The notes below the pieces were generated by a model. The model saw nothing but the letters and a program-made list of their open reading frames with translations. It searched no databases and was not told the origin of the DNA. Positions 49,830-59,938 of a stretch of 64,000 nucleotides of DNA are shown here, piece after piece (the first letter of the stretch is position 1; each line of letters begins with the position of its first letter). Made by a program: the position numbers and the translations under genes. The stretch spans positions 34,761 to 98,760 of the forward strand of contig JTDE01001491.1 of NCBI GenBank assembly GCA_014338405.1, given 5' to 3'. This DNA comes from Paragonimus skrjabini miyazakii. Its lineage: Eukaryota; Platyhelminthes; Trematoda; Plagiorchiida; Troglotrematidae.

Positions 49830-50330
49830 CCGCCACCACGTAAGCAAGCCCTCACAAAATCACACAACTTGTGAGAATCATTGACGCGGAGCAATCAGGT
49901 TTCATAACCGTGGAACAGCATTGCGTGCAAGGTTACGATGTCCATCCAACCCCTTATTTGGAGACGGATGTCACACCAACACCATAGGTGCATCAGGTTA
50001 GTAGCTGTCGACCGAACTTTATAATGATACGTGAGGAAGTCTCTTCCTAAATAGGCAGGGGCTCTTACCCAGCTTGAAGAAGCACGTCCCACTTGGATGA
50101 TGCGAAACGCAAATCACGTCGTAATGTTTTACTCGCCATGCTTTTTTATATTCCGTTAGCCGCGATCTTCTTGGAACGCATACCATTGAAATGAGCAGTT
50201 GGAGCCTTGGGTTGCCGCGTGTTGAACCCCTCCCCCAATTGATCCAGGCTTTTACATTCATATAAACTTTTTGGCTAGCCCAGACATCGAATAGAAACAT
50301 CATTGACCAACGTTTTTCCTGCAATAGGTC
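49830..50330 (-). pseudogene. Flatworm RTE LINE, RT C-terminal fragment
   Basis: Minus strand: NLMHLWCWCDIRLQIRGW then TLHAMLFHGYET and LLRVND. This lines up with the N-L-R-H-L-W-R-R-x-D-I-R-L-x-x-K-G-R...L-L-Y-G-S-E-T-W-P-L-R block of RTE polymerases. The W after E-T is a stop codon here. The upstream part to 50330 is assigned by continuity only. Confidence 0.55.
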
Positions 50331-51180
50331 TTATCAGTCGTACGCGTCTCTTTACCCGAGCCGGAAGTTGAATCCCGATCCACCTATTTGTTGGGCTGGA
50401 CTATTGCTAACTATTCAGTTGAGCTCATATTTGACAGGTTCAATTCATCATCATATCGGAACGATCATGTTAGATGATCGTACTCGGGAGGATTCACTGC
50501 AACCAATAACCCGAGTGATAGCGATTTCTAAACCACATCCAAACGACAGATTTCATCGAACCTAGCGAACGACGTTTTGATCGTTGGTGGTTAGTCGATT
50601 TGCATTCCTAGTCGTCTTTAGCTAGGGCGAATTTAGAGTCTGATGCTTTGTTTCTAGGTGAATCAGTCGATAAGGTTTGTCTGACTAGAAGAACTACCTG
50701 ATCTGATCAGTCTCGAAGTGAAATTCAGCTGTAATTAATAAATGAGTAACTCTGATTTTTCAATTAACCTCCCGTTGCGTGACACCGTTCAACTTGAGAT
50801 TTAGGTTGCTGAAACGATGCATAATAGGTTTACTCAACGTGTCTGTAGTTTCTCAACAGTACACTTCTGACTTTGACCACTCTTTGAGTAAAGTCGATAG
50901 GCGCTACTTCGTTGATTAGGAATTCAGTCCGAAATAACAGCGTGCTAGCATCCATGGTGAGTTCGCACTCATGCCATTGCGGACTTTTCTGGGCAAAGAT
51001 ATTTTCTGTTGTCCTCTTCTAGATCATCTTTAGTCATTATTGTGGCGAATCTTACTCGGCGCCGAATGTATATGTATTTATCCATGCCTTTTCAATGCGT
51101 GTTCATGCTCGCCTCGCGTTATTTGATTATTTGAAACAATAAGTTCCCTTTAACCACTTCATTAGAATAGAAAGAAGACA

Positions 51181-51226
51181 TATATTGCGATATGTTAACA
51201 TTTCAGTTATTCTCATCAGTCGCAAA
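51181..51226 (-). ncRNA. Hammerhead-ribozyme-like motif downstream of a Penelope GIY-YIG frame
   Basis: Minus-strand order: TTGCGA, CTGATGAG, AATAACT, GAAA, TGTTAACA, TA, TCGCAA. TTGCGA and TCGCAA pair perfectly as stem I (6 bp). CTGATGAG and GAAA are the invariant core. TGTTAACA forms a very short self-paired stem III, and TA before stem I is an allowed cleavage site. Stem II is weak here (the base before GAAA is T instead of C). The motif lies about 80 bases after the stop of the Penelope C-terminus at 51301. Hammerheads are known in Penelope-like terminal repeats. It is probably a partly decayed copy. Confidence 0.6.
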
Positions 51227-51300
51227 CGTAAAACATGCAAGTTATATACATCACACAGATAGGGACAGACACGCATACAAGCACACCAAGTATTATGTAA

Positions 51301-51920
51301 TCACGACCATGGCAACCCAGTAGGTTGCCTCATCCACTTTTGTGCACATTATGTCTGCTGGTAAGTTCGGATGAGCATCACTTCACAGAAAGCTGATAGC
51401 TTCGGGTTTCGCTTGCGCAACAGTATCTTGAATGAGTTTAATGGGTCAATTTGGTGACCTGTTGTCATGACGTGTTTAACAGTCGATGACGTTGGGTTTC
51501 AAGCCGTCAGTGCAATAGGTTGAGGCTGGTGCGTCATCTGTTGTTTTAACCACTTCGGAATGTGTTCGACGGAGATAGTTGACGTTTTGTTCTGCCTATG
51601 TAAACGCCAGTGCAACTGCAAGTGAACTGGTAAACAACATGGGAGGCAGAAGAGTTTGGCAAGCTACATTCGCGATTACGGATAACTGGTCCTCTGGTGG
51701 TTTGAAATGAACGCAACTGCGCAGCCGCATACGTTCGAGCCAGAGCAGACTTTGATTTGTGCTTTATGTCGTTGGCTAAATGGTCATCTTTGAATGGCAA
51801 GAATAAGAAAACATCTTTCTTTTGATCTGTCACTATGGGCTCAGTTCTCTTCTTCACCGTATTACATGCCCTGGTGAATTTGTCGGGGCATCCATTCGCT
51901 ACTAAAGTTTGTCTCAGCAA
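51301..51920 (-). pseudogene. Penelope-like element: linker and complete GIY-YIG endonuclease C-terminus
   Basis: Minus strand from 51920: FLPFKDDHLANDI and ARTYAAAQLRSFQ (linker), then SHVVYQFTCSCTGVYIGRTK (GIY-YIG with the C-x-C pair). After a frameshift near 51580 come EHIPKWLKQQ, SSTVKHVMTTGHQIDPLNSF and LCAQKWMRQP to a stop at 51301-51303. These are, in order, the catalytic R-x-x-E-H helix, the S-S-x-x-x-H-x-x-x-T-G-H block and the closing C-V-Q-K motif. The RT part of this copy is missing. One internal stop besides the frameshift makes it dead. Confidence 0.8.
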
Positions 51921-52038
51921 TTCCTGTTTCGTCTACAGTGTATCGGGGGTGCAAATAGTTGATTAGGCGAACACTTGTTTCTGGTTGATCGACTGATCTC
52001 ACAGTTCATCCATCATGTAAATTGTATGCACATATCAA

Positions 52039-52390
52039 ATTCAAATACATCTGTGATCTCAGCGTTTTAACTGTGCCCATTACGGTAATCAGAATCAAGA
52101 CATAAGCGAACATATGTTTTCGGTAATTTACCTACAGACCGATACAATTATATAAGGAGTTAGATCGAGATATCGATCGGACATTACAAAGAAACTAGGT
52201 CACTAGTCAGTCAATTGGCGATGGCTTGATTGGTCTGCTACGTCACGCCCACCCATTGGTATGATCACGCAGGTTGACCATCGATCCGGTGAATGTGTGG
52301 CCATGGTAGATGCAACGTCTGAACAGACCGTTTTCCATGACGTAATACCGAATCAAGTAGCCTGATTCCGATAGCCTTGACAGTACAAAG
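52039..52390. repeat. Left arm of a 352-base inverted repeat (Penelope terminal repeat)
   Basis: It matches the reverse complement of 54505-54856 over 352 bases with one difference seen by eye (A at 52134 versus the partner at 54761) and no gaps. It contains TTATATAAGG and the near-palindromic ATCGAGATATCGATC. Read outward from each Penelope coding copy, both arms have the same direction, so it is best read as the element's terminal repeat. Confidence 0.85.
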
Positions 52391-53705
52391 GTGGTGTTGG
52401 GATTCGGGTGGTGGTGTACAGCATGACCAGTTGGGCTGCATAGAACGTGTGTCCCACAGCCACCATGAGTCGGGATTTCAACAGAGTCGCACTGTCGTCA
52501 CTTTCTCAACAAATGCCGATGGATGGCCATTTTCTTTTAGCGTGGTTCTCAACAATGACATCTCTTTGGCCAATATTTCTCTTGAACAAATTCTTCTGGC
52601 GCAATAGAACAAGGTCCTCACTAGACCCCGCTTGTATCGGATCAGCACAAAACTGTGAAAGTTCAGGCACTGTCCAGTCCAAGTGTGTTTCCGATAGACA
52701 GACCGCAGTAATCGACCATTGTTTTCACGCTTCATGAGAATATCCAAAAACGCCAGGGTTTCATTCTGTTCGTGTCCAATGGTGAAGCTTATGTTGGAAT
52801 TCAGCTTGTTCATGGAATCGGGCGTACTTGTTGCCAACTCCTTGGTATCCGTAACTATCAACACATCATCAACATGACGCCCATAGAATTGAGCCTGACT
52901 GATAACAGCGTCTGCGTTCTGCTCCAGACGTTCAACTTGAAACGAAAATATCGGCTAGTAGCGGACCGAGTGGACTGCCCATAGCAACACCATCGATTTG
53001 TGTGTAGCCAGTTCTCTGGAAGCAGAACTTTACGTTTGCTGTGCATAGTAGAAGAAGGCGTTCTAACTCAGACGTGGGCAATCCTATGTTCAATTGATGT
53101 TAGTCAATATACTCACAAATTCTATTGACCATCTGCATCAGAGGGACATTTGTAAACACAGAGGCGATGTCCAAACTGGTCATATGTTTGTTGTTGCAGT
53201 CCAAACCATCAAGTAAATCGATTAGTTCAAAGTTATCTCTTACAGTTTTCCGAACCATCGATTGTCTTACGGGCTGAAGAAGTTGGGCTGGCAACTGTGC
53301 CAATTTGTGTTGTGGTGAATTGGACATGGATAGTATTGGCCTCAAAGGAACATTAACCTTGTGAAGTTTGGGCAAACCATACAGTTGTGGAGTCTGTGAT
53401 CCTTTAAATGTAATTGACTTCGTCGTTGACTGATCAGTGAAGTGTCCATTCAGCAATCCTCGCACTTCTTTGTTAACGCGTCGTTCAATTTCAGCAGCAT
53501 TGTCCGCTGAATCATTCAGACGGAATTTGGTTGTGCCATTTAATAAGGGCTGCATCCATGACCACAACGCCGGAGCCTTTATCTGGTTGTAGAATTATCA
53601 AGTTTTCATTGATTCGTAGCTCAGGAAAAGCATTTGGTGAGAAATTCAGCAAACAAAAGCCGGCTGCCGAGATGTGTTCAACAGCTCCCATACAGCTGCC
53701 ATACA
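52391..53705 (-). pseudogene. Penelope-like reverse transcriptase, endonuclease deleted
   Basis: Minus strand in order: LRINENLIILQPDKGSGVVV (start of RT), TTKFRLNDSADN, PQLYGLPKLHK and PLRPILSMSNSP (template-grip motifs), TSLDIASVFTNVPL (motif A), IDGVAMGSPLGPLLADIF (motif B), and YGRHVDDVLIV (motif C, catalytic D-D intact). FLDILMKRENNG and YRKHTWTGQCLNFHS follow. Two to three frame changes are needed (near 53540, 52990 and 52865). The coding part stops abruptly at 52390, where the linker CACCACCTTTG joins the terminal repeat. Linker end, GIY-YIG and 3' untranslated part are missing. Confidence 0.85.
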
Positions 53706-53710
53706 AAAGT

Positions 53711-54208
53711 GATGACAGTGCGACTCTGTTGAAATCCCGTCTCATGGTGGCTGTGGGACACACGTTCTATGCAGCCCAACTGGTCATGCTGTTCACCACC
53801 ACTCGAATCCCAACACCACCTTTGAAAACACCACTTCCGCTCAATGCCAAATCTCACATCATCCACGAATTCTCGTGTGAGTGCCGAGCCACTTACATAG
53901 GCGGAACGGAGCGGCAGTTATATCATCGAGTCAACGAACACATTCCAGTTTGGGTTCGCAAAACACTCATGGATACAACAATACCGGGATCAAGTCAGAA
54001 TGTAGCAAGTCACAGGGAACCAGCATCATCGATCGCCTGACACCTGTTGACTTGTCAACCCCAACTGAACCTGGAGAAGGCGTTTCGGATACGTTACGCA
54101 ACAAAATATCGAAGGCTTCTGCGGTTGGTGGAGGTGGTGGCAATTAGTAAATGTAAGCCACCCCTCTGTGTACAGAAAGACTTGTTCGTCAGTACGAGAC
54201 TGCCCTAG
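53711..54208 (+). pseudogene. Penelope-like linker and GIY-YIG endonuclease
   Basis: The plus-strand frame reads ATLLKSRLMVAVGHTFYAAQ, KSHIIHEFSCECRATYIGGT (C-x-C plus the Y-I-G part of GIY-YIG, with the usual R after G changed to G) and RQLYHRVNEHIPVWVRK (catalytic R and E-H helix). SQNVASHREPASS follows, then, after a stop, FRIRYATKYRRLL, and CVQKDLFVSTRLP up to a stop at 54206-54208. It is 5'-truncated within the linker and starts head-to-head with the minus copy at about 53705. Its first 118 bases match 52390-52500 (reverse) with four differences. Confidence 0.85.
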
Positions 54209-54309
54209 TATTTGATGTGTATGGATGTGTGTGAGTGTGCATATGTTTATGTGGTTGTTGATTTTGTTGTTTAGCTTCACAATGTCCATTGAACTTTGCT
54301 ATATAAACC

Positions 54310-54365
54310 CGCAGACTGCAGTATGTACCTGATGAGATGTAGCGCAATGTGCTCGAGAGATACAT
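54310..54365 (+). ncRNA. Decayed hammerhead-like motif after the Penelope frame (weak)
   Basis: CTGATGAG at 54329-54336 lies about 120 bases after the Penelope stop, the same relative place as the clearer motif at 51181-51226. GA-AGC...GCT-C can form a bulged stem II. GAGA stands where GAAA is expected. ATGTA before and TACAT after can pair as stem I with an extra base. Stem III is not visible. It is suggestive by position only. Confidence 0.25.
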
Positions 54366-54504
54366 TGTGCAAAAAACTGTTTCTGACTTCTCTGTTGAAG
54401 TTTGTTACGGGAAAAAGGTTGCTTTGCATATAAGGAGTTAATAGAGTCAGATCGAGATATCGATCGGACTTATTACACAAAAACCAGGTGATCACTGGAA
54501 AATA

Positions 54505-54856
54505 CTTTGTACTGTCAAGGCTATCGGAATCAGGCTACTTGATTCGGTATTACGTCATGGAAAACGGTCTGTTCAGACGTTGCATCTACCATGGCCACAC
54601 ATTCACCGGATCGATGGTCAACCTGCGTGATCATACCAATGGGTGGGCGTGACGTAGCAGACCAATCAAGCCATCGCCAATTGACTGACTAGTGACCTAG
54701 TTTCTTTGTAATGTCCGATCGATATCTCGATCTAACTCCTTATATAATTGTATCGGTCTGAAGGTAAATTACCGAAAACATATGTTCGCTTATGTCTTGA
54801 TTCTGATTACCGTAATGGGCACAGTTAAAACGCTGAGATCACAGATGTATTTGAAT
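54505..54856. repeat. Right arm of the 352-base inverted repeat
   Basis: Partner of 52039-52390 (see there). The arm runs exactly to the assembly gap at 54857, so the true repeat may be longer. Upstream of it, 54431-54492 is a further inverted copy of an inner piece of the arm (ATATAAGGAGTTA...CGAGATATCGATCGGAC), giving a smaller hairpin with 54690-54744. Confidence 0.85.
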
Positions 54857-55196
54857 NNNNNNNNNNNNNNNNNNNNNNNNNNNNNNNNNNNNNNNNNNNN
54901 NNNNNNNNNNNNNNNNNNNNNNNNNNNNNNNNNNNNNNNNNNNNNNNNNNNNNNNNNNNNNNNNNNNNNNNNNNNNNNNNNNNNNNNNNNNNNNNNNNNN
55001 NNNNNNNNNNNNNNNNNNNNNNNNNNNNNNNNNNNNNNNNNNNNNNNNNNNNNNNNNNNNNNNNNNNNNNNNNNNNNNNNNNNNNNNNNNNNNNNNNNNN
55101 NNNNNNNNNNNNNNNNNNNNNNNNNNNNNNNNNNNNNNNNNNNNNNNNNNNNNNNNNNNNNNNNNNNNNNNNNNNNNNNNNNNNNNNNNNNNNNNN
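54857..55196. other. Assembly gap (340 N)
   Basis: A run of N begins at the outer edge of the right inverted arm. Open frames crossing it are meaningless. Its position next to a near-identical inverted repeat suggests an assembly break caused by that repeat. Confidence 0.99.
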
Positions 55197-57599
55197 TTTT
55201 GCTCCCACCTTCGTCACATATTCCACCCAGGCATTCGTATGTGGGTTGTATACCTCATACGTACAGCACTACTGCACGTAGTCTAATAGCTAGTTCATGC
55301 CTGTGTGCTTCCCACGTCCAGATTTGTAACGAATGCAGCTAACTTATTGATCGGGATCCACGTATTGCACAGAAGTCACGGTAATCCGAATGTTCAAAGA
55401 AAGATTTTTTTCCCCTCTGTCTTTTATTTTGTCCCAATCGTGATCATTTGGGTGTAACCGTTTGCTAAAACTTTTAACGAAAAGTTTTGTGTAATGCCTT
55501 CTCACTAAGTTCAGATGAGACATACTGCTACACTGTCTTTGAATTCGAGCAGGGGTATATTTGTTTCAGACAATCAAATTCACATAGCTGTTATGGTTAA
55601 TAAAAATTGTTTTCAGTTTTTTTGTCACATCGTGTTTGCTGTTGTGATTACTAGATCACATGTAGGCTACATATTAGCAGGCTAACTGAACTTAAACGGA
55701 TGTGTTTACGGCAACCCTTTGACTACAATATGGCAGAGCTTAGTATAAACTTGTAGTTTAGAATCCTCATGAGTTTGGGACGCTTGAAGAAAACTGAGTG
55801 TTTTTCAACCTACCGCATAGTTCACAGAAACATTTGATAAATTATGTCCAAGGTTTGTGATTTTTAGTTTAGTATGACATGACTATCCTCTTCAGTGTTC
55901 ATCAATGTATTTGGGGATAGTTGAAAGCGTAGTTTGGGTTTTGGTTGCCACTCCGAAATGAAAAGCCGTTTCCATCCTTCAGCCGATTGTTTTCTCATTA
56001 TCTTGGTGCTTGGAAGATGTCTGTCCTACAGTCGTTGATTTGGCAAATCAAACTGCAATGGCAATTTCACAAGTAAGGTTTCAGCCAAATCCAAATTTAC
56101 ATCGTGTAGCGCAATTAACTACCGCGTCGAGAAAATCCGAATAACAGTGATCTGATTGACACCAAGCAAATTCAGTTTGTTGTTGTAGAGAACCAACAGT
56201 GTTTACGTTAACGATTACTATTGGGCGACAGGCATGTTACGTATGCTGGTGTTATCACTGCGGGTCCTATCATCAAACAATTACTCACAGATCTACGGAG
56301 CGTCAGGAGGAGCAAAGACAATGAAAACAAAGAGAAAGATAGAAATAATAGAATGGCGAAAGAAACCTGAGTTGAAGAGGAAGTGGAAAACGTTAAAATT
56401 ACTGACAGTGCACCTGAACGTTCGGTCAATGCAAAAGTGATTGGTGCTGTGGGATTTGCGTTACGTTAAAATCTTGCGCGATAAAACTGCGTAGAAAGTC
56501 AAATTGAAAGGTTGCTAAACTGTGGCCGGTCTCCAGCTTAATTCACTACAACACCGTTTTTCTTCTTCTTCTGTTTGACTTATTAAGACCAAAATGTTAC
56601 TTAATTTAATGTATGCCTCTACAATTGCCTCCAGTTAATGACGTTAGTGGAACCATGGGAAAGCTGTGAACACTGTGAGCCTATTAGTACGATTTAGTTG
56701 TCATGCTTGTTCGTATGAAAGGTGTATGTTTAATTGGGTCCATACTCCCGGACATAGTTAAAACACGTGCGAACAACACCGCGTATAGTTAACATCTGGC
56801 TTGTGCAGCTTGTTTCTTGGACCTCGCGCTGCACAATGTGTTTGAGTGTGCATTCATCAATCATAAGCATTGCCCAATCAGAACACGGCTGAGTCAGCTG
56901 ACCAAGCCAGGGGCATCATGCGACACTTATGTGGTTCGTTTCTTTTGTTTCTACTCGTGATTTGGAAATAAGGTCCTGAAAGCATATGAATTTTGAAACG
57001 TGATAACCCTGCCTCAGAACCAAGCATTCGTACCGCGTCCGACAACCTACCTTGTCCTGTCAATGTGTCTGAAGTTATCAACTATATCATTTACATGTTT
57101 AGTGTAATCGCGTCAGTTTGGGGCATTTATGACAACGTTTGCGAGATCAGCGAAATCACATACTGCACTCATTACCCCCTGTCATCGACGTGTGACACCA
57201 GAAAACGTCCGGCCGCCGATTAGTCTGCTGTTGTGTCGTTTATCACTTGCATGCCTTGGTGGAGTTGCCCATTTTCCAGACCCATTATCTGTATATTGCC
57301 TGAGTTTGTTCACCTTCGTCTTCGTTAGACTACGCAAATGACGACGTGGTTCATCGATCCATGCTTCTCTGATATCTCTGCATTCCCAGCCAGTAATACG
57401 GGACTTGAATCGCGTACTCCATTAGCCGTCGGGACACCTGCTGCGTCAAATATTATGTAATTAAAACGCCAACGATTAGATGAAATTGTAAGGTAACCAT
57501 ACCATGATATGATCGCAAGCCTTGGCCGTTTTTCTGATTAAGATTGAGAGTTTCCGTGCCACTCCACAAAAGTGTGCGTTATCTCCCTTTTCAACTGTG

Positions 57600-57830
57600 A
57601 TGGAGGATATTGTGGAAGAAGAACTCACTCGTTCCACATTCATTGATGAACCTGTACCCAGAAGGTTGTTGGTCCTTTTTCTTCTCTTTATTGCTCCATT
57701 GTTTCTTGTTCTGGTTCTTCTGTTTACTTTCATACTTACTGTCCTGTTCTTTCGTAAACTGTTGTAAAAATCAACGACAACCAGAGTCACAGTACCTATG
57801 AGTACAGCTGGGTAATAAAGTTCTCAAACA
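57600..57830 (+). mobile_element. RTE LINE 3' untranslated end
   Basis: A T-rich stretch ends with CTGTTGTAAAAATCAACGAC, AACCAGAGTCACAGTACC and GAGTACAGCTG. It matches the 3' end of the copy at 44440-44910 in the same orientation. No coding part is recognisable upstream. Confidence 0.55.
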
Positions 57831-59511
57831 TGGTAATAGGTTGTGGTCAGTTTCATGCTCTCTCATTTGTAAGTTTGTTGAATCCTACTTTGACTTTCTC
57901 GAGCCTCGTTGAGCTTATATGTACACTCTCTTTCCGCATCTTCCGGTTTTGCATTACTCGTAGGTTACATCCTCGACCAGGTCGAATATGTGCCAAAACA
58001 AGTTGTGAATTCCATGCAATTCCTCCATCTAGCTGATTGACCCTGTTTTTTGTTTGTTTTGTCCAACGGCGAGCGCAGCGATCTTCCTAATACATTACGT
58101 TTTGAAAGCCCCTTTCCAGGATAGCAGAGATGTTATTTGTTGTCTCTAGTTTCAACGAAACTGTGACACTGATACCGAATCGTTTGATTCTACTGGTATG
58201 CAGTTGACTGGGTGAAGCTCACTGTTTCATCTATCTCCCGTTGTGAATCAACCGCGAAGAACACCGTTGCGCGACTGTAGTTTCTTACTTAAGCATGATG
58301 GAAGCGGAAAGGACACCAACATTGAAGCAGCGCATTGAGCTGGGATTTCTCTACGTGTCTTACAATGAATACGCCTGTTTAGCCGCAGATAATTTCAACG
58401 ACCGGCCCACGGGCGTACGCTTAATAACTTGCAAAACAATGTGGAACTTCGTCGATGAGTTGCTCACCATTGGGCTCGGGAGTGTTGGATATTACGACAC
58501 TTGATTTGCGATCTGAATGAACCAGTTCAAACACTTACTGGCATGATGTTCATCCACTAGATTCAGTGTTACATGTTTCATAGAACAGCTGAACACATCA
58601 AGTCAGTAGAAATTCCCCGTGTTAGACGTGGTATCAATTTTCCAAATACTCTGAACCGTATGGTGTCCATAATCATAACTCAGTTGGAATTGATCTACGC
58701 CTTTACCATCTCACAACGAGATACGTAAACTTTTGGAACAGCTGCCAGGAATTCATGCCAAACCATCTGTTGCACTATACGTGAATGATGTGCAGCCCTG
58801 TTGCAAAAACCAAACTCAACTGCGCATCCACTGCCGGGATCACAGTCCTATACTGGTTGTAGTTTGGAATAACACAAAATAAATCTCCAAGTAGTATTTC
58901 AAAAATATCAGTCTTACTTACGACATTTTTATTGAAAAAATGATCTTACGATTTTTGTTCCCAATATACCTGTCCAATTCACATGCTTAGACTGCCTGTA
59001 AGCTGGTCGTTTAGTTTCTTTACGGCTAAGTTGGTTTTTCCATTGTAAAGCACGCACAGAAATCATAGTTCACTGCATTGGTTCATTGTCGATGTTGGGC
59101 CCCTTTGTTGCTTGACTGGTAAAAGCCTGATGGATTGGTCTGTTTCCATTATGTTGAAGAACGAAACTGCGGTCGTACAATGTCGTGACAACGTTGTTCG
59201 CGGTTGGTTAAGCCACTGTATGATAAGACAAAACGGTTATTCCTTATTCCACTCGCAGTTTGTAGCAGGAGAAAAGGTTAAAAAAAATGAATTTTTTTCG
59301 GTCAACTAAACACTGATAGAACCAAGCAATTCGGCGTCATTTTCATACCTGCATTGGAACTAACGTATGTGCTTCTGTGCTAGTCTGAAAAAGAACTTTC
59401 AGAACATACTGTGCACACTATGTATTGTATGTCTATGTGCATTGCCATCAGGTAAAACTTGATGTAACATTCAGTATGTATTTCCATTCCTAACCGTCTT
59501 CGTTTGTTCAG

Positions 59512-59938
59512 ATTTCTCCACTCCCAGATCGCCCAGACAACCTCGGAAATGGCCTCGAAGAGATCGTGGCCCAGCACCGAATCGCTGGTTAGCCAACGGC
59601 AGCGTTGATGACGACGACTACTATTCGTTCAGCCCACCATCTTTGGACAATATCAATGTAGTAGATTTGCGAGAGCCGTGGTCTGCTGAGTCATCGAAGC
59701 CCTTCGTGTTTTCAGGGAAGAAGACAAACTCACGGCGTGTTGTTCATCGATCTCATCTGGCTGATCGTACCACGACTATCACCTTGATGCCGGATGCAGA
59801 ACCACCATCGTTAAGCCCAAGTCCAGTACGCGCAGATGAGGAGCCACAAGCCGAGGATGAAAACGCCTATCGAACACGTCGGTTGTTAGCCTCAATGAGC
59901 ATGGTTGCTGATAGGGAAGAACGAAGCACAAACTCACG
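59512..59938 (+). CDS. NCBP3: NCBP3 homologue, exon D (C-terminal linker region)
   Basis: The exon is 427 bases, with acceptor CTTCGTTTGTTCAG and donor CACG|GTGAGTTG. It starts in the phase left by exon C (G + AT, Asp) and stays open in that frame to the donor. It encodes a basic start (FSTPRSPRQPRKWPRRDRG), an acidic cluster (VDDDDYYSFSPP), then NVVDLREPWSAESSKPFVF and a serine-, proline- and glutamate-rich part. The long C-terminal half of NCBP3 is poorly conserved and rich in charged residues, so similarity alone would not prove this exon. The phase match, good splice sites and composition do support it. It leaves two bases (CG) for the next exon, which was not found with confidence. Confidence 0.75.

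Larger units (their letters stand above)
48302..59511 (+). other. NCBP3 intron (11210 bases) with Penelope cluster
   Basis: The intron runs GTAAGT...CAG in phase 1 and contains the Penelope-like elements and inverted arms listed separately. Nothing assignable was found in 48302-49830, 50340-51170, 55197-57590 or 57830-59500. Two weak traces exist there: a B-box-like CAGTTCGAATCC at about 49210-49225 (-), and a conserved-looking frame near 58740-58860 (LPGIHAKPSVALYVNDVQ) that I cannot name. Confidence 0.75.

Noticed and set aside
56208..56440. Purine-rich open frames on both strands
   Set aside because: The low-complexity composition resembles an RTE 3' end on the minus strand, but no shared block with other copies could be shown.
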